Origin: Sphingomonas kyeonggiensis
GTDB taxonomy: Bacteria > Pseudomonadota > Alphaproteobacteria > Sphingomonadales > Sphingomonadaceae
Assembly (NCBI RefSeq): GCF_030812785.1
Contig: NZ_JAUSTJ010000001.1
Location: forward strand, 1,426,001-1,490,000
DNA: 64,000 bases
Direction of reading: 5' to 3'
The notes beneath the pieces are model-generated. The model did not search any database and was not told the origin of the DNA. It saw only the letters and a program-made list of their open reading frames with translations. A program made the translations under genes and the position numbers. How positions within the stretch are numbered: position 1 is the stretch's first letter; each line of letters opens with the position of its first letter. Shown here one piece after another: positions 52,293 through 60,162 of this stretch.

Positions 52293-53231
52293 TCAGACCT
52301 GCAATTGCTGCTGCTGCCTCGTCTCGCTCGGCGCATATCCGAAATGCGTCTTGAAGGCCCGGCTGAACGCCGCATCCGAGCTATAGCCGCATCGATACGC
52401 TGCCTCGGTGACCTTCAGCCCGCCGCCGCGAAGCAGGTCCGCCGCTATCGTCAGCCGCCATCGCGACAGATAGCGCAGCGGCGGCTCGCCCACCACCGCG
52501 TTGAAGCGCTCGGCAAAGATCGAGCGCGACATCATCGCCACCTTGGCGAGCGATTCCACCGTCCAGCGATCGAAGGGATTGGCGTGCATCGCGCTGAGGA
52601 CGCGGCCGATGCGTTCCTCGCCCAGGCCGCCCAGCCACCCCGTGCGGTTCGCCTCGGCCGCCGCCCAGCTGCGCAGCGTCCGGATGACGAGAAGGTCGAT
52701 CAGCCGCGAGATCATCAGCGAGGAACCCGGATTGGGCTGCTGCGCCTCGGCGACGAGGAAATGCGATATCGCCTCGAGCCAGGGCGGCGCCCCGGCATCG
52801 CCGCGCGGGATCAGGATGACAGGCGGAAGCGCGGACATGATCGCGGGCAGGGGGCTCCCCTCGAGGCTGAAGAAGCCGCTGACCAGATGCGCGGCGGTAC
52901 CCCCGCCGCCATGCCGGAGGACCAGTTCGTCCCGGTTGAAATGGTCCCTTGCAACCGTGCCGATATCCCGTGCCGGTGACTTCAGCATATCGGTAATCAC
53001 ATGCCCGTCGCCCAAGGGCAGCAGGACCAGATCGCCCTGCTTGATCCGGACGGGTGCTCCGCCGACGGGCGTTACCCAGGCCTCTCCGCGCTCCACGAAA
53101 TGGAAATGCGCAGGCCCGGCTGGAAAGTTCAGGCCCCAGGGCTCTCCGAGGAAGGCGGTATAGACCAGTTCGCCGCGCAGCCGGATCAGGGTGAGCACTT
53201 GTGACAGCACGTCGTTCCGCGCGGCCGACAT
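52293..53231 (-). CDS. AraC family regulator with N-terminal cupin domain
   Basis: The protein has a Cupin_6/AraC-binding domain (about residues 10-190, with F-H-F-V-E-R-G-E-A-W) and a C-terminal double helix-turn-helix (about 210-305, with G-Y-S-S-D-A-A-F-S-R-A-F-K). Three in-frame starts exist at 53270, 53249 and 53231; I prefer 53231 because the first two fall inside the conserved 43-bp element. It is divergent from paralogue 2 of the hydrolases and probably binds that element, thereby controlling itself and both hydrolases. Confidence 0.88.
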   Translation of the reverse strand: MSAARNDVLSQVLTLIRLRGELVYTAFLGEPWGLNFPAGPAHFHFVERGEAWVTPVGGAPVRIKQGDLVLLPLGDGHVITDMLKSPARDIGTVARDHFNRDELVLRHGGGGTAAHLVSGFFSLEGSPLPAIMSALPPVILIPRGDAGAPPWLEAISHFLVAEAQQPNPGSSLMISRLIDLLVIRTLRSWAAAEANRTGWLGGLGEERIGRVLSAMHANPFDRWTVESLAKVAMMSRSIFAERFNAVVGEPPLRYLSRWRLTIAADLLRGGGLKVTEAAYRCGYSSDAAFSRAFKTHFGYAPSETRQQQQLQV

Positions 53232-53245
53232 TCCAAAATTTTCCG

Positions 53246-53288
53246 TCATTCCGGACGATCCATCATGCAATCCGGAGGCCGCGGCATG
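53246..53288 (+). promoter_or_regulatory. 43-bp conserved upstream element, copy 2
   Basis: 39 of 43 positions match copy 1 at 48194-48236. It lies between the divergent AraC gene and hydrolase paralogue 2 and overlaps alternative AraC starts. Two TCCGGA words (53250-53255 and 53271-53276) flank its centre. Confidence 0.7.
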
Positions 53289-53366
53289 TCCGGTTCCCCT
53301 CGGTCAGCTTAGTTTTTGCCCATCGGCTCACTCCCCTAGAACCGATTGCTGCGAAGGAACAATGAC

Positions 53367-54149
53367 ATGAAATCCGAAAATGCGACGCCCGCTTCCGCGA
53401 ACCTCTCCAACTCGATCGCGCCGAACGCACAACCCCCGATCGTCCTCGTCCATGGCGCCTTCGCCGATGCGCCGGGCTGGGGACATGTCGCCGGCCGGCT
53501 GAGCGCCGCCGGGCGCGAAGTCCGCAGCATCGACCTGCCCGGCCGTCCGGGCAATCCTATGGCGCCGGATCAGGTCACGCTCGATATGCACCGCGACGCG
53601 CTGCTCGCGGCCCTGGACGAACTCGGCCGGCCCGCGGTCGTCGTCGGCCACAGCTTCGCCGGAATCGTCATCGCCGCGGCGGCCGAGCAGGCGCCGGAGA
53701 AGATCAGGACGCTCGTCTTTGTCGCCGCCTATCTGCCGCAGGACGGAGAATCGCTGGTATCGCTGGCGATGACCGATCCGGACGCGAAGATCGGCGCGCA
53801 CCTCAAGATCGAGCCGGAGAACGGCGTCGCCATCGTCGAATATTCGGCCCGCGCCGAGCTCTTCGCCAATGATGGGTCGGAGCCGCTCAAGGCGAAGCTC
53901 CCGGATCTGATCCTCGACGAGCCGCTGAAGCCGCTGGGCACCCCGGTGCAGGTGAGCGACGCCGGCTTCGGCAAGGTCGACAGGATCTATGTCCACACCA
54001 GCCTGGACCAGGTCGTCAGCCCGGCGCTTCAGGCCCGGATGGTCGCAGCGACGCCGGTTCGCAAGGCAGTGACGCTGGCGACCGGTCACCTGCCGTTCCT
54101 CACCGATCCGGATGGGCTGGCCCAGGCGATTGCCCAGGCTGCGGAGTAA
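53367..54149 (+). CDS. Cytoplasmic alpha/beta hydrolase, paralogue 2
   Basis: The 260-residue protein is closely similar to the exported hydrolase at 48312 over its whole length, with nucleophile S96 in G-H-S-F-A-G, L-V-H-G-A-F and T-G-H-L. It has no signal peptide; the N-terminus is a short polar, Asn/Ser-rich segment. The ATG at 53367 has AAGGA at 53354-53358. It is divergent from the AraC gene. The pair probably acts on the same type of ester or lactone in two compartments. Confidence 0.9.
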   Translation: MKSENATPASANLSNSIAPNAQPPIVLVHGAFADAPGWGHVAGRLSAAGREVRSIDLPGRPGNPMAPDQVTLDMHRDALLAALDELGRPAVVVGHSFAGIVIAAAAEQAPEKIRTLVFVAAYLPQDGESLVSLAMTDPDAKIGAHLKIEPENGVAIVEYSARAELFANDGSEPLKAKLPDLILDEPLKPLGTPVQVSDAGFGKVDRIYVHTSLDQVVSPALQARMVAATPVRKAVTLATGHLPFLTDPDGLAQAIAQAAE

Positions 54150-54173
54150 TCGATCCTGGCCGAAGACATGGGA

Positions 54174-54207
54174 AAGGGGCAGGCCGCCACGCGACGGCCT
54201 GCCCCTT
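54174..54207. terminator. Strong hairpin between hydrolase 2 and the DUF1348 gene
   Basis: A perfect 13-bp stem (AAGGGGCAGGCCG with CGGCCTGCCCCTT) and an 8-base loop. CTT follows on the plus strand and CCC on the minus strand. It separates two convergent genes and can serve both. Confidence 0.8.
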
Positions 54208-54232
54208 CTTGCTGCCCCCGTCTGGTCTGCCA

Positions 54233-54697
54233 TCAAAGGCCCAGTTCGCTCAGGCCCGGATGATCGTCGGGGCGGCGCCCCAACGGCCAGTGGAACTTGC
54301 GATCCGCTTCGGCGATCGGATGCTCATTGATGCTTGCGAGCCTGAGCTCCATCAGCCCCTCGGCATCGAATTGCCAATTCTCGTTGCCATAGGCACGGAA
54401 CCACTGGCCGTTATCGTCGCGATATTCATAGGCGAAACGCACCGCGATGCGGTTGCCGGCATGGGCCCATAGTTCCTTGATCAGCCGATAATCGTGCTCG
54501 CGGTTCCACTTGCGTGTCAGGAACGCTTCTATCTCGGCACGGCCTACCGGAAACTCCACGCGGTTCCGCCAGCGGCAATCCGGGGTGTAGGCCAGCGCCA
54601 CCCTGGCCGGATCGCGGCTGTTCCACCCGTCCTCCGCGGCCCGGACTTTCTCGATCGCAGTCGTCTCGGTGAAGGGCGGGAGCGGGGGACGGGGCAT
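54233..54697 (-). CDS. DUF1348 / SnoaL-like (NTF2 fold) protein
   Basis: The 154-residue protein matches DUF1348: W-N-S-R-D-P near the start, D-C-R-W-R-N-R, F-L-T-R-K-W, F-A-Y-E-Y-R-D and G-N-E-N-W-Q-F. The NTF2-like cone could hold a small molecule, but no catalytic role is known for the family. It has no signal peptide. It is a single-gene unit convergent with hydrolase 2, separated by a strong hairpin. Confidence 0.9.
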   Translation of the reverse strand: MPRPPLPPFTETTAIEKVRAAEDGWNSRDPARVALAYTPDCRWRNRVEFPVGRAEIEAFLTRKWNREHDYRLIKELWAHAGNRIAVRFAYEYRDDNGQWFRAYGNENWQFDAEGLMELRLASINEHPIAEADRKFHWPLGRRPDDHPGLSELGL

Positions 54698-54916
54698 ATT
54701 ATTTCTCCTGAGAACCAGGCCGGGTGCCGGGAGGCACGGATGTATCCGAGGGGATATCCTCCATCCACCGAGATGTGACGACTGCTCTCCGGATGGTGAT
54801 TCGCACGAAAGAGCGAAGCGCAGGACGATCGCTTTCGTTTTGGAATCCCCTGGTCCGCGGCACCTTGCCTGCTTCTGAGGATCCGGCGGCGGGAGGGGCG
54901 CCGCCGCCGGAAAGCT

Positions 54917-57900
54917 TCAGAAGCGCTGCGTCAGGTTCATGTTGAACGTGCGCATCCGGGGATCGCCGTTCGGAGCGTAGCCCGAGGTGCGGGTCACGTC
55001 ATAGGGCGGGCGCTTGTTGAGGACATTGTTCAGGCCGATGCTGAGCTCGGTCTTCCTGAACAGCTTCACGCCGCCATAGATGTCGAAATAGGTCGATGCC
55101 TCGACCCGGCTCGATCCCTGCTCCAGCACCACCGTGTGCAGGTTGTTGACATAATAGCCGCTGAAATGACGCGCCCGTACGCCGAAATTCCACTTCGGCG
55201 TGGAATAGTTGGCAGACAGGACGCCCTTGAACTTCAGGCTGTCGCCATTGCTGTAGAAGTTCGCGGTGGAGACAACGCCGGTGAGATCGCGCGGCGCCGC
55301 CGAGGGAGTCAGCTTGCTCGTGATATTGAGCAGCAGCGTCGCGCTGCCGCTGATCGTGAGCTGGCCTTCTCCGATCTGCGTCTGATAATCGCCCGAGAAG
55401 TCGAGGGCTTCGCTGGTGTAACGCGAAAGGTTCGCCGTGGTCGCATCGACATAGATGATTGGACCGACGCTATAGGGATCGCCGGCCGGCACCGGCCCGC
55501 GGCGGAACCGTTCCGGAAAGGCCGCCATGAAATCGGCCAGCGCGGCCAGCTCCTGCGGCGTCGTCGCGTTGAGCAGCGACTGCGGATCGTAATAGCCGTT
55601 GTTGATCACGATCCGCGTCCAGTCGGCCCGCAACGTCAGCCCCTTGATGAAGCGCGGTGTGAGGACGGTGCCGAAGGACCAGCTGTCCGACTTTTGCGGA
55701 TCGATGTTCGGATTGCCGCCGTTCAGGCCTTCGACCAGATAGAAAATGCCGAAGATCGAGGTGCCGATCCGCTCGTTGCCGCGCAGCGGATCCCGTGCGG
55801 CGACGGACAGGGCGTTGGTGAAGCCGAGGGTCGACAGGCCGGTGGACGGCACGATGTTGTTGAGCTGGGGCGGCGTGTAGCCGGTCGAATAAGAACCGCG
55901 AAAGGCGATGTCCGGCGTCACCGACCATTTCGCCGCGACCACGGGATTGATCGAGTGGTTGCGCGCCGTGCGATAGGGGATCGTCACGCCGGGCGCGGGG
56001 CAGGGCGAGTCTTCCTCCGCCGGGGTCAGCACGCCGGGGTGGCCGCTTACGCACTGAAAGGTCCTGTTCGTGCCGACCCCCTCATAGGCGTCGTAACGAC
56101 CCGACAGGCGTAGTTCGAAGCCATACATCAGCGGCACATGGTTGTCCGCTCCCACGACCGGCAGCACCAACTGGCCATAGGCACTCTTGGTGTCGAGGCT
56201 ACGCTCGGGCGAATAGGAGACGGTCGCCGAGCCCGGGCCGTCATTATAGGCGATGCTGTCGCCGAGCCATTGCCGCTGCTTCTCGATGGCCAAGGTCAGC
56301 ACCGGCTTGCCGCCCCATAGCCGCGCGAAGCCGATCGGGCCGGCGAGCGTCAGCTTGTACGAGGTGTAGCTCGACTTGGAGGGCGAACGTCGCGAATAAT
56401 GGCCGCCGGTATCATATTGATAGGCGAGCGGGTAAGCGAGCGTATCGAGCAGCACGTTGATCGACGGGTTGGTGACCAGCTGGGCGTAATAGGTCGCATC
56501 GAGCTGGCGCTTCGAGTTGTAGGAACTCGAGGTGCTCGTGCTCGTATTGACGTCGAAATTGGCCTGCCAGTGCCAGGGCAGCTTGACGATCGCGCCGCCG
56601 ATCAGCTGCACGCTCTCCGACTTGGACTGAAACCGCACGAACGGCTCGTTCGAAGGAAAGGAGACGTCGATCGCGGTGGTGAAGGGATTGAGCGGATTGC
56701 CGGCCGCCAGCGAGAGGCCGTTCGGCACCGGCGAGGTATCCGAGCTGGCCTCGACCCGTGAATAGGCTGCCGAGCCGTAAAGGCTGAGCCAGTTGGTCAC
56801 GTCGCTGCGCAGCGTCGCCGTGCCGTTCCAGACCGTGCTGCCATAGGTGAGGGCGACGCGGTCGCCCAGGATCGGGCCCTGGCCGCTGTCGTTCGGGCTC
56901 GGCGCGACATTCTGGCGGCCGGCATTGGCGAGCAGCGCGCTGGCACCATCAAGGGCGATGCCGCGATAGCCTGCGGGGATATAGGTGATCGCCGAGCCCA
57001 GCGCGGTCACGCCGTTCACGGCATATTGCGGCCGCAGCACCAGGTTCGAGCCATTGCTGGCGCGAATGTTGGGCGTGGTCGAATAGATGAGCGGCGCGGT
57101 TTCGAGATATTTCGGGTTGTTCTTCAGGATGAACGCCAACCGCTCGTTGATGAAGTCGGTATCGCCGGCATAGAGCGGGTCGGCCTTCTTCCAGCTGCCG
57201 CTCAGCGTGAGCGTGGTCTTGGGGAGCAGGGGAAAGGTGGCATTCACGCTCAGCCTCCGCTCCAGCGCAGCGCCCTTGGTGGTGCCGCCCAGATAGGCGC
57301 TCGTCTCGATGCCGTGAAAGTCGCGGCGCAGGACGATGTTGATCACGCCGCCGACTGCGTTGCTGCCATATTGGCCGGCCGCCGACGAGGCGAGCACCTC
57401 GACGCGTTCGATCTGCTCGAGCGGAATGCCGACCACCGAGGACTGGGTGAAAGTCCCCGCGACGCCGCTATTGGGTTCGGCATAGCGGCGGCCGTCCACC
57501 AGGATCAGCGTACCGTCCAGGCCGATGCCGCGCAGGTTGATCACCGAGTCGCGCGATGTGACGCCGCCGCCCTGGGCGGACGTGCGGACGCTGGTCATCG
57601 CGCCCAGATTGTCGCGAAGAAAGTCCTCGAGGTTCGATGCGCCCGAGCGCTTGATCTGCTCGCGGGAGAAGACCGTGTAGGGCTGCGCCTCGTCCTCATT
57701 GTGCGGAATGTCGGCGTTGAGCGTGAGCGCGCGGCGCCCGGTCACCAGGATTTCGGGGATGCCGGGATCGCCGTTCACGAAACCCTGGTCGCTCGCGGCG
57801 TCCGCCGCGTAGCGCCGGACTGTGTCGACCGCCGCCTTGGTCGGGCCGCCGACCACATAGGAGCCGTTCTGCAGCCGCTGGACACCCAACAGGGTGCCGC

Positions 57901-58180
57901 GCAGCAACCGGGCCAGCGCCTCGTCGATGGTGAAGTTGCCCCGGAGACGCGAAACCTTCCGGCCGGCTACCCGGTCGGGCAGGAACGCGATCTGCACCTT
58001 GGCCTGGCGGCCCAGCGCGATCAGCGCATCGCCGAGATTGCCGGCGGGAATGTCGATGTCGATCGACTGGCGGGCGGCTGCACTCTGCGCCGTCGCCGTG
58101 CCGCCCTGCAACGCGCAGCTCGCGGCGCCGACGGCAAGCGCCATTTTCAGAACCCGCACCTTGTTTGCGAAACCAGCCAT
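54917..58180 (-). CDS. TonB-dependent transducer with STN domain, linked to FecI/FecR and an M16 peptidase
   Basis: The 1087-residue outer-membrane receptor has a signal peptide ending A-T-A-Q, an STN domain (about residues 38-112), a TonB-box-like segment (P-E-I-L-V-T-G-R-R), a plug (about 155-290) with L-V-D-G-R-R-Y and a barrel ending Q-R-F. It is encoded downstream of a sigma factor and FecR gene on the same strand, and an M16 peptidase gene is divergent. This set is like FusA/FusC or YddB/PqqL, where a receptor imports a protein or peptide and an M16 peptidase digests it. The cargo is unknown. Confidence 0.93.
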   Translation of the reverse strand: MAGFANKVRVLKMALAVGAASCALQGGTATAQSAAARQSIDIDIPAGNLGDALIALGRQAKVQIAFLPDRVAGRKVSRLRGNFTIDEALARLLRGTLLGVQRLQNGSYVVGGPTKAAVDTVRRYAADAASDQGFVNGDPGIPEILVTGRRALTLNADIPHNEDEAQPYTVFSREQIKRSGASNLEDFLRDNLGAMTSVRTSAQGGGVTSRDSVINLRGIGLDGTLILVDGRRYAEPNSGVAGTFTQSSVVGIPLEQIERVEVLASSAAGQYGSNAVGGVINIVLRRDFHGIETSAYLGGTTKGAALERRLSVNATFPLLPKTTLTLSGSWKKADPLYAGDTDFINERLAFILKNNPKYLETAPLIYSTTPNIRASNGSNLVLRPQYAVNGVTALGSAITYIPAGYRGIALDGASALLANAGRQNVAPSPNDSGQGPILGDRVALTYGSTVWNGTATLRSDVTNWLSLYGSAAYSRVEASSDTSPVPNGLSLAAGNPLNPFTTAIDVSFPSNEPFVRFQSKSESVQLIGGAIVKLPWHWQANFDVNTSTSTSSSYNSKRQLDATYYAQLVTNPSINVLLDTLAYPLAYQYDTGGHYSRRSPSKSSYTSYKLTLAGPIGFARLWGGKPVLTLAIEKQRQWLGDSIAYNDGPGSATVSYSPERSLDTKSAYGQLVLPVVGADNHVPLMYGFELRLSGRYDAYEGVGTNRTFQCVSGHPGVLTPAEEDSPCPAPGVTIPYRTARNHSINPVVAAKWSVTPDIAFRGSYSTGYTPPQLNNIVPSTGLSTLGFTNALSVAARDPLRGNERIGTSIFGIFYLVEGLNGGNPNIDPQKSDSWSFGTVLTPRFIKGLTLRADWTRIVINNGYYDPQSLLNATTPQELAALADFMAAFPERFRRGPVPAGDPYSVGPIIYVDATTANLSRYTSEALDFSGDYQTQIGEGQLTISGSATLLLNITSKLTPSAAPRDLTGVVSTANFYSNGDSLKFKGVLSANYSTPKWNFGVRARHFSGYYVNNLHTVVLEQGSSRVEASTYFDIYGGVKLFRKTELSIGLNNVLNKRPPYDVTRTSGYAPNGDPRMRTFNMNLTQRF

Positions 58181-58303
58181 CCTAACCCCCTGTGTCTTTT
58201 TCCCCCGGGGCCATCGCGGCCCCTGGAGCTTCAGACGAAGGTCAGAAACAAATCCACATCGGACCGGTAAAAAAATTGTCGCAAAAGCCGACGCGGCGCA
58301 GGG

Positions 58304-59395
58304 TCACTGCGCCGCGCGCGCGCTCGGATAGAGTTCGATTTCACCGCGATTGGTATCGCGCGCCGCAACCGGCAGCATCGTCGACACCAGATCCGCAAAG
58401 GCATTGGGATCGCCGGTCTTGTAGACCCCGCTGATCCGCATCTGGCCCACCCGCGCATCCGAGATCACGATCGGCTTAAGCGAATAGCGGTTGAGCTCGG
58501 CCACCGCCTGGGAAACCGGTGCATCGTCGAACTCGACGAGCTGCTGCCGCCAGAGCAGCTGGCGATTGACGTCCACCGCATGGACCTCCGGCGCGCTGCG
58601 CATGGTGACGGTGAATTGCTGACCCGGCGTGAGATAGGTGGGCACCTGCGCCGCGGGAGCGGCCGTGCCACCGGTCGCGGCGCGCGGCGGATCGATCACC
58701 ACCTTGCCGCGCATCAGCGTGACATGAAGCTGACCGCGGCCGATCTGCACCTCGAACACCGTGCCGAGCGCCGTGACAACGCGGCCACCCGCGGCGACCG
58801 AGAAAGGACGCTTCGGATTGTGCGCGACGTCGAACAAGGCCTGGCCGCGGACCAGCCGGACGATCCGCCGGTCGGGACGGAAATCGACAGTGATCTGGCT
58901 GCCCGTATTCATCGTCACGCGCGACCCGTCGGCAAGCACGAGTACGCGCTGCTCGCCGATCGCGGTGGCATAGGCCCCGCTCGCGGCAGGCGCGGCGACT
59001 TCCGGGATGCTGGGTTCGGCCTTGGCGATCTGCGGGGTCGTCGGCTGCGGAGCACCTCCGGGCTGACCGAGCAGGGTGAAGCCGAGGACTCCGGCGATGC
59101 CGGCCGCGATCGCCCCGCCCGCCGCCCAGGGCAGCCAAGGCCGGCGCGTGCGGTGAGCCTGCGCTTCCTTGCGCAGCGCCTCGAGCCCGGAAAGATCGAC
59201 ACCATCCAGATCGTCGAACACGTCGAGCGCGTCGCGCGCGCGCGCATAGGCATCGGCGCTGCCCGGCTCGGTGAGCCAGGCGTCGAACTCGGCCTGCTCG
59301 GCGGCATCGAGCGAGTCCGCATCGTCGCGCACCGCCCAGTGGGCCGCGCGGTCGAGCGGCGTATCTGCCCTGTCGGGGACAAGTCGCGGACCCAT
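58304..59395 (-). CDS. FecR-type signal relay protein
   Basis: The 363-residue protein has a DUF4880-like cytoplasmic domain (D-R-A-A-H-W-A-V near the start), a membrane helix (about residues 88-110) and a periplasmic FecR domain (about 140-240) with a C-terminal region resembling STN contacts. The ATG at 59395 overlaps the sigma stop. An ATG three bases earlier is equally possible. It relays the receptor's signal to the sigma factor. Confidence 0.92.
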   Translation of the reverse strand: MGPRLVPDRADTPLDRAAHWAVRDDADSLDAAEQAEFDAWLTEPGSADAYARARDALDVFDDLDGVDLSGLEALRKEAQAHRTRRPWLPWAAGGAIAAGIAGVLGFTLLGQPGGAPQPTTPQIAKAEPSIPEVAAPAASGAYATAIGEQRVLVLADGSRVTMNTGSQITVDFRPDRRIVRLVRGQALFDVAHNPKRPFSVAAGGRVVTALGTVFEVQIGRGQLHVTLMRGKVVIDPPRAATGGTAAPAAQVPTYLTPGQQFTVTMRSAPEVHAVDVNRQLLWRQQLVEFDDAPVSQAVAELNRYSLKPIVISDARVGQMRISGVYKTGDPNAFADLVSTMLPVAARDTNRGEIELYPSARAAQ

Positions 59396-59967
59396 CACTC
59401 CTCAAGCCCCCTTGCCAGATGCGCGACCGCGCGCTCCATATGCTTCTCGACGGCGCTGACCGATATGCCGAGCTGCGCCGCTATGTCCCTGTATTTGACA
59501 CCTTCCAGACGTCTAAGCACGAAAATAACCCTGGTACGCTCAGGCAGCACCTGCAGCAATTCAATCACGCGTGCGAGGCGCTCTCGCTTCATCAGGACGT
59601 GTTCGGGCGAGAAATCCACATCGCCGTGCAACGCTTCGTCGAAACTTTCGTGCGCATCGCCGTGTCGGCTGCTGCGATTGCGAAGATAATCGGCGAAAAC
59701 GCTGCGCGCCGTCTGGAACACATAGCCGCCGAGATGGTCGATCGACTCGATCTCGCCGCGCCGCAGCAGGCGCTCGAACACCTGCTGAGTCAGATCCTCG
59801 GCCGCGCCGGCATCGGGAACGCGCCGGCCGAAATAACGGAGCAGGGACGCGCGATAGTTCCGGTGCAACGCATCGAACGAGACGTTGCCCGGCGGATCAG
59901 GCGACAATTCCCCGCGTGCGGCCAGCGGTGATCTCCTTGCGCAAATCTGTAACAATGAATGAACCAA
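59395..59967 (-). CDS. ECF sigma factor, FecI-like
   Basis: The protein has sigma region 2 (about residues 35-95, with D-L-T-Q-Q-V-F-E-R-L-L) and region 4 (about 125-180, with Y-R-D-I-A-A-Q-L-G-I-S-V-S-A-V-E-K-H). The start is unclear. A TTG at 59967 gives 190 residues but lacks a ribosome-binding site; a CTG at 59925 sits 6 bases after AAGGAG and would give 176 residues. No ATG is near. It heads the FecR/receptor unit. Confidence 0.9.
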   Translation of the reverse strand: MVHSLLQICARRSPLAARGELSPDPPGNVSFDALHRNYRASLLRYFGRRVPDAGAAEDLTQQVFERLLRRGEIESIDHLGGYVFQTARSVFADYLRNRSSRHGDAHESFDEALHGDVDFSPEHVLMKRERLARVIELLQVLPERTRVIFVLRRLEGVKYRDIAAQLGISVSAVEKHMERAVAHLARGLEE

Positions 59968-60064
59968 ATCGGAGCGACGTCAAGCCGTGCATCTCCGCAG
60001 ATCCTCACGCGCGTGCGGGATGCACATAAGGTGCAAAAAAATGGGCCGATCCTGAATTTTTCGG

Positions 60065-60087
60065 GATCGGGATGGGGAATCCCGATC
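60065..60087. promoter_or_regulatory. Inverted repeat upstream of the M16 peptidase gene
   Basis: GATCGGGAT and ATCCCGATC form a perfect 9-bp dyad with a 5-base spacer, 76 bp before the peptidase start and about 100 bp from the divergent sigma gene. A second short GATCC/GGATC dyad precedes it. It is a candidate operator; no regulator is assigned. Confidence 0.45.
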
Positions 60088-60162
60088 GGCGTCCGTCTTG
60101 CCTGCTGATGGAGACGGCGCGCGACAAGATGGCGCCGGCTGCCAGTCAGGGAGGGTAAGTTA

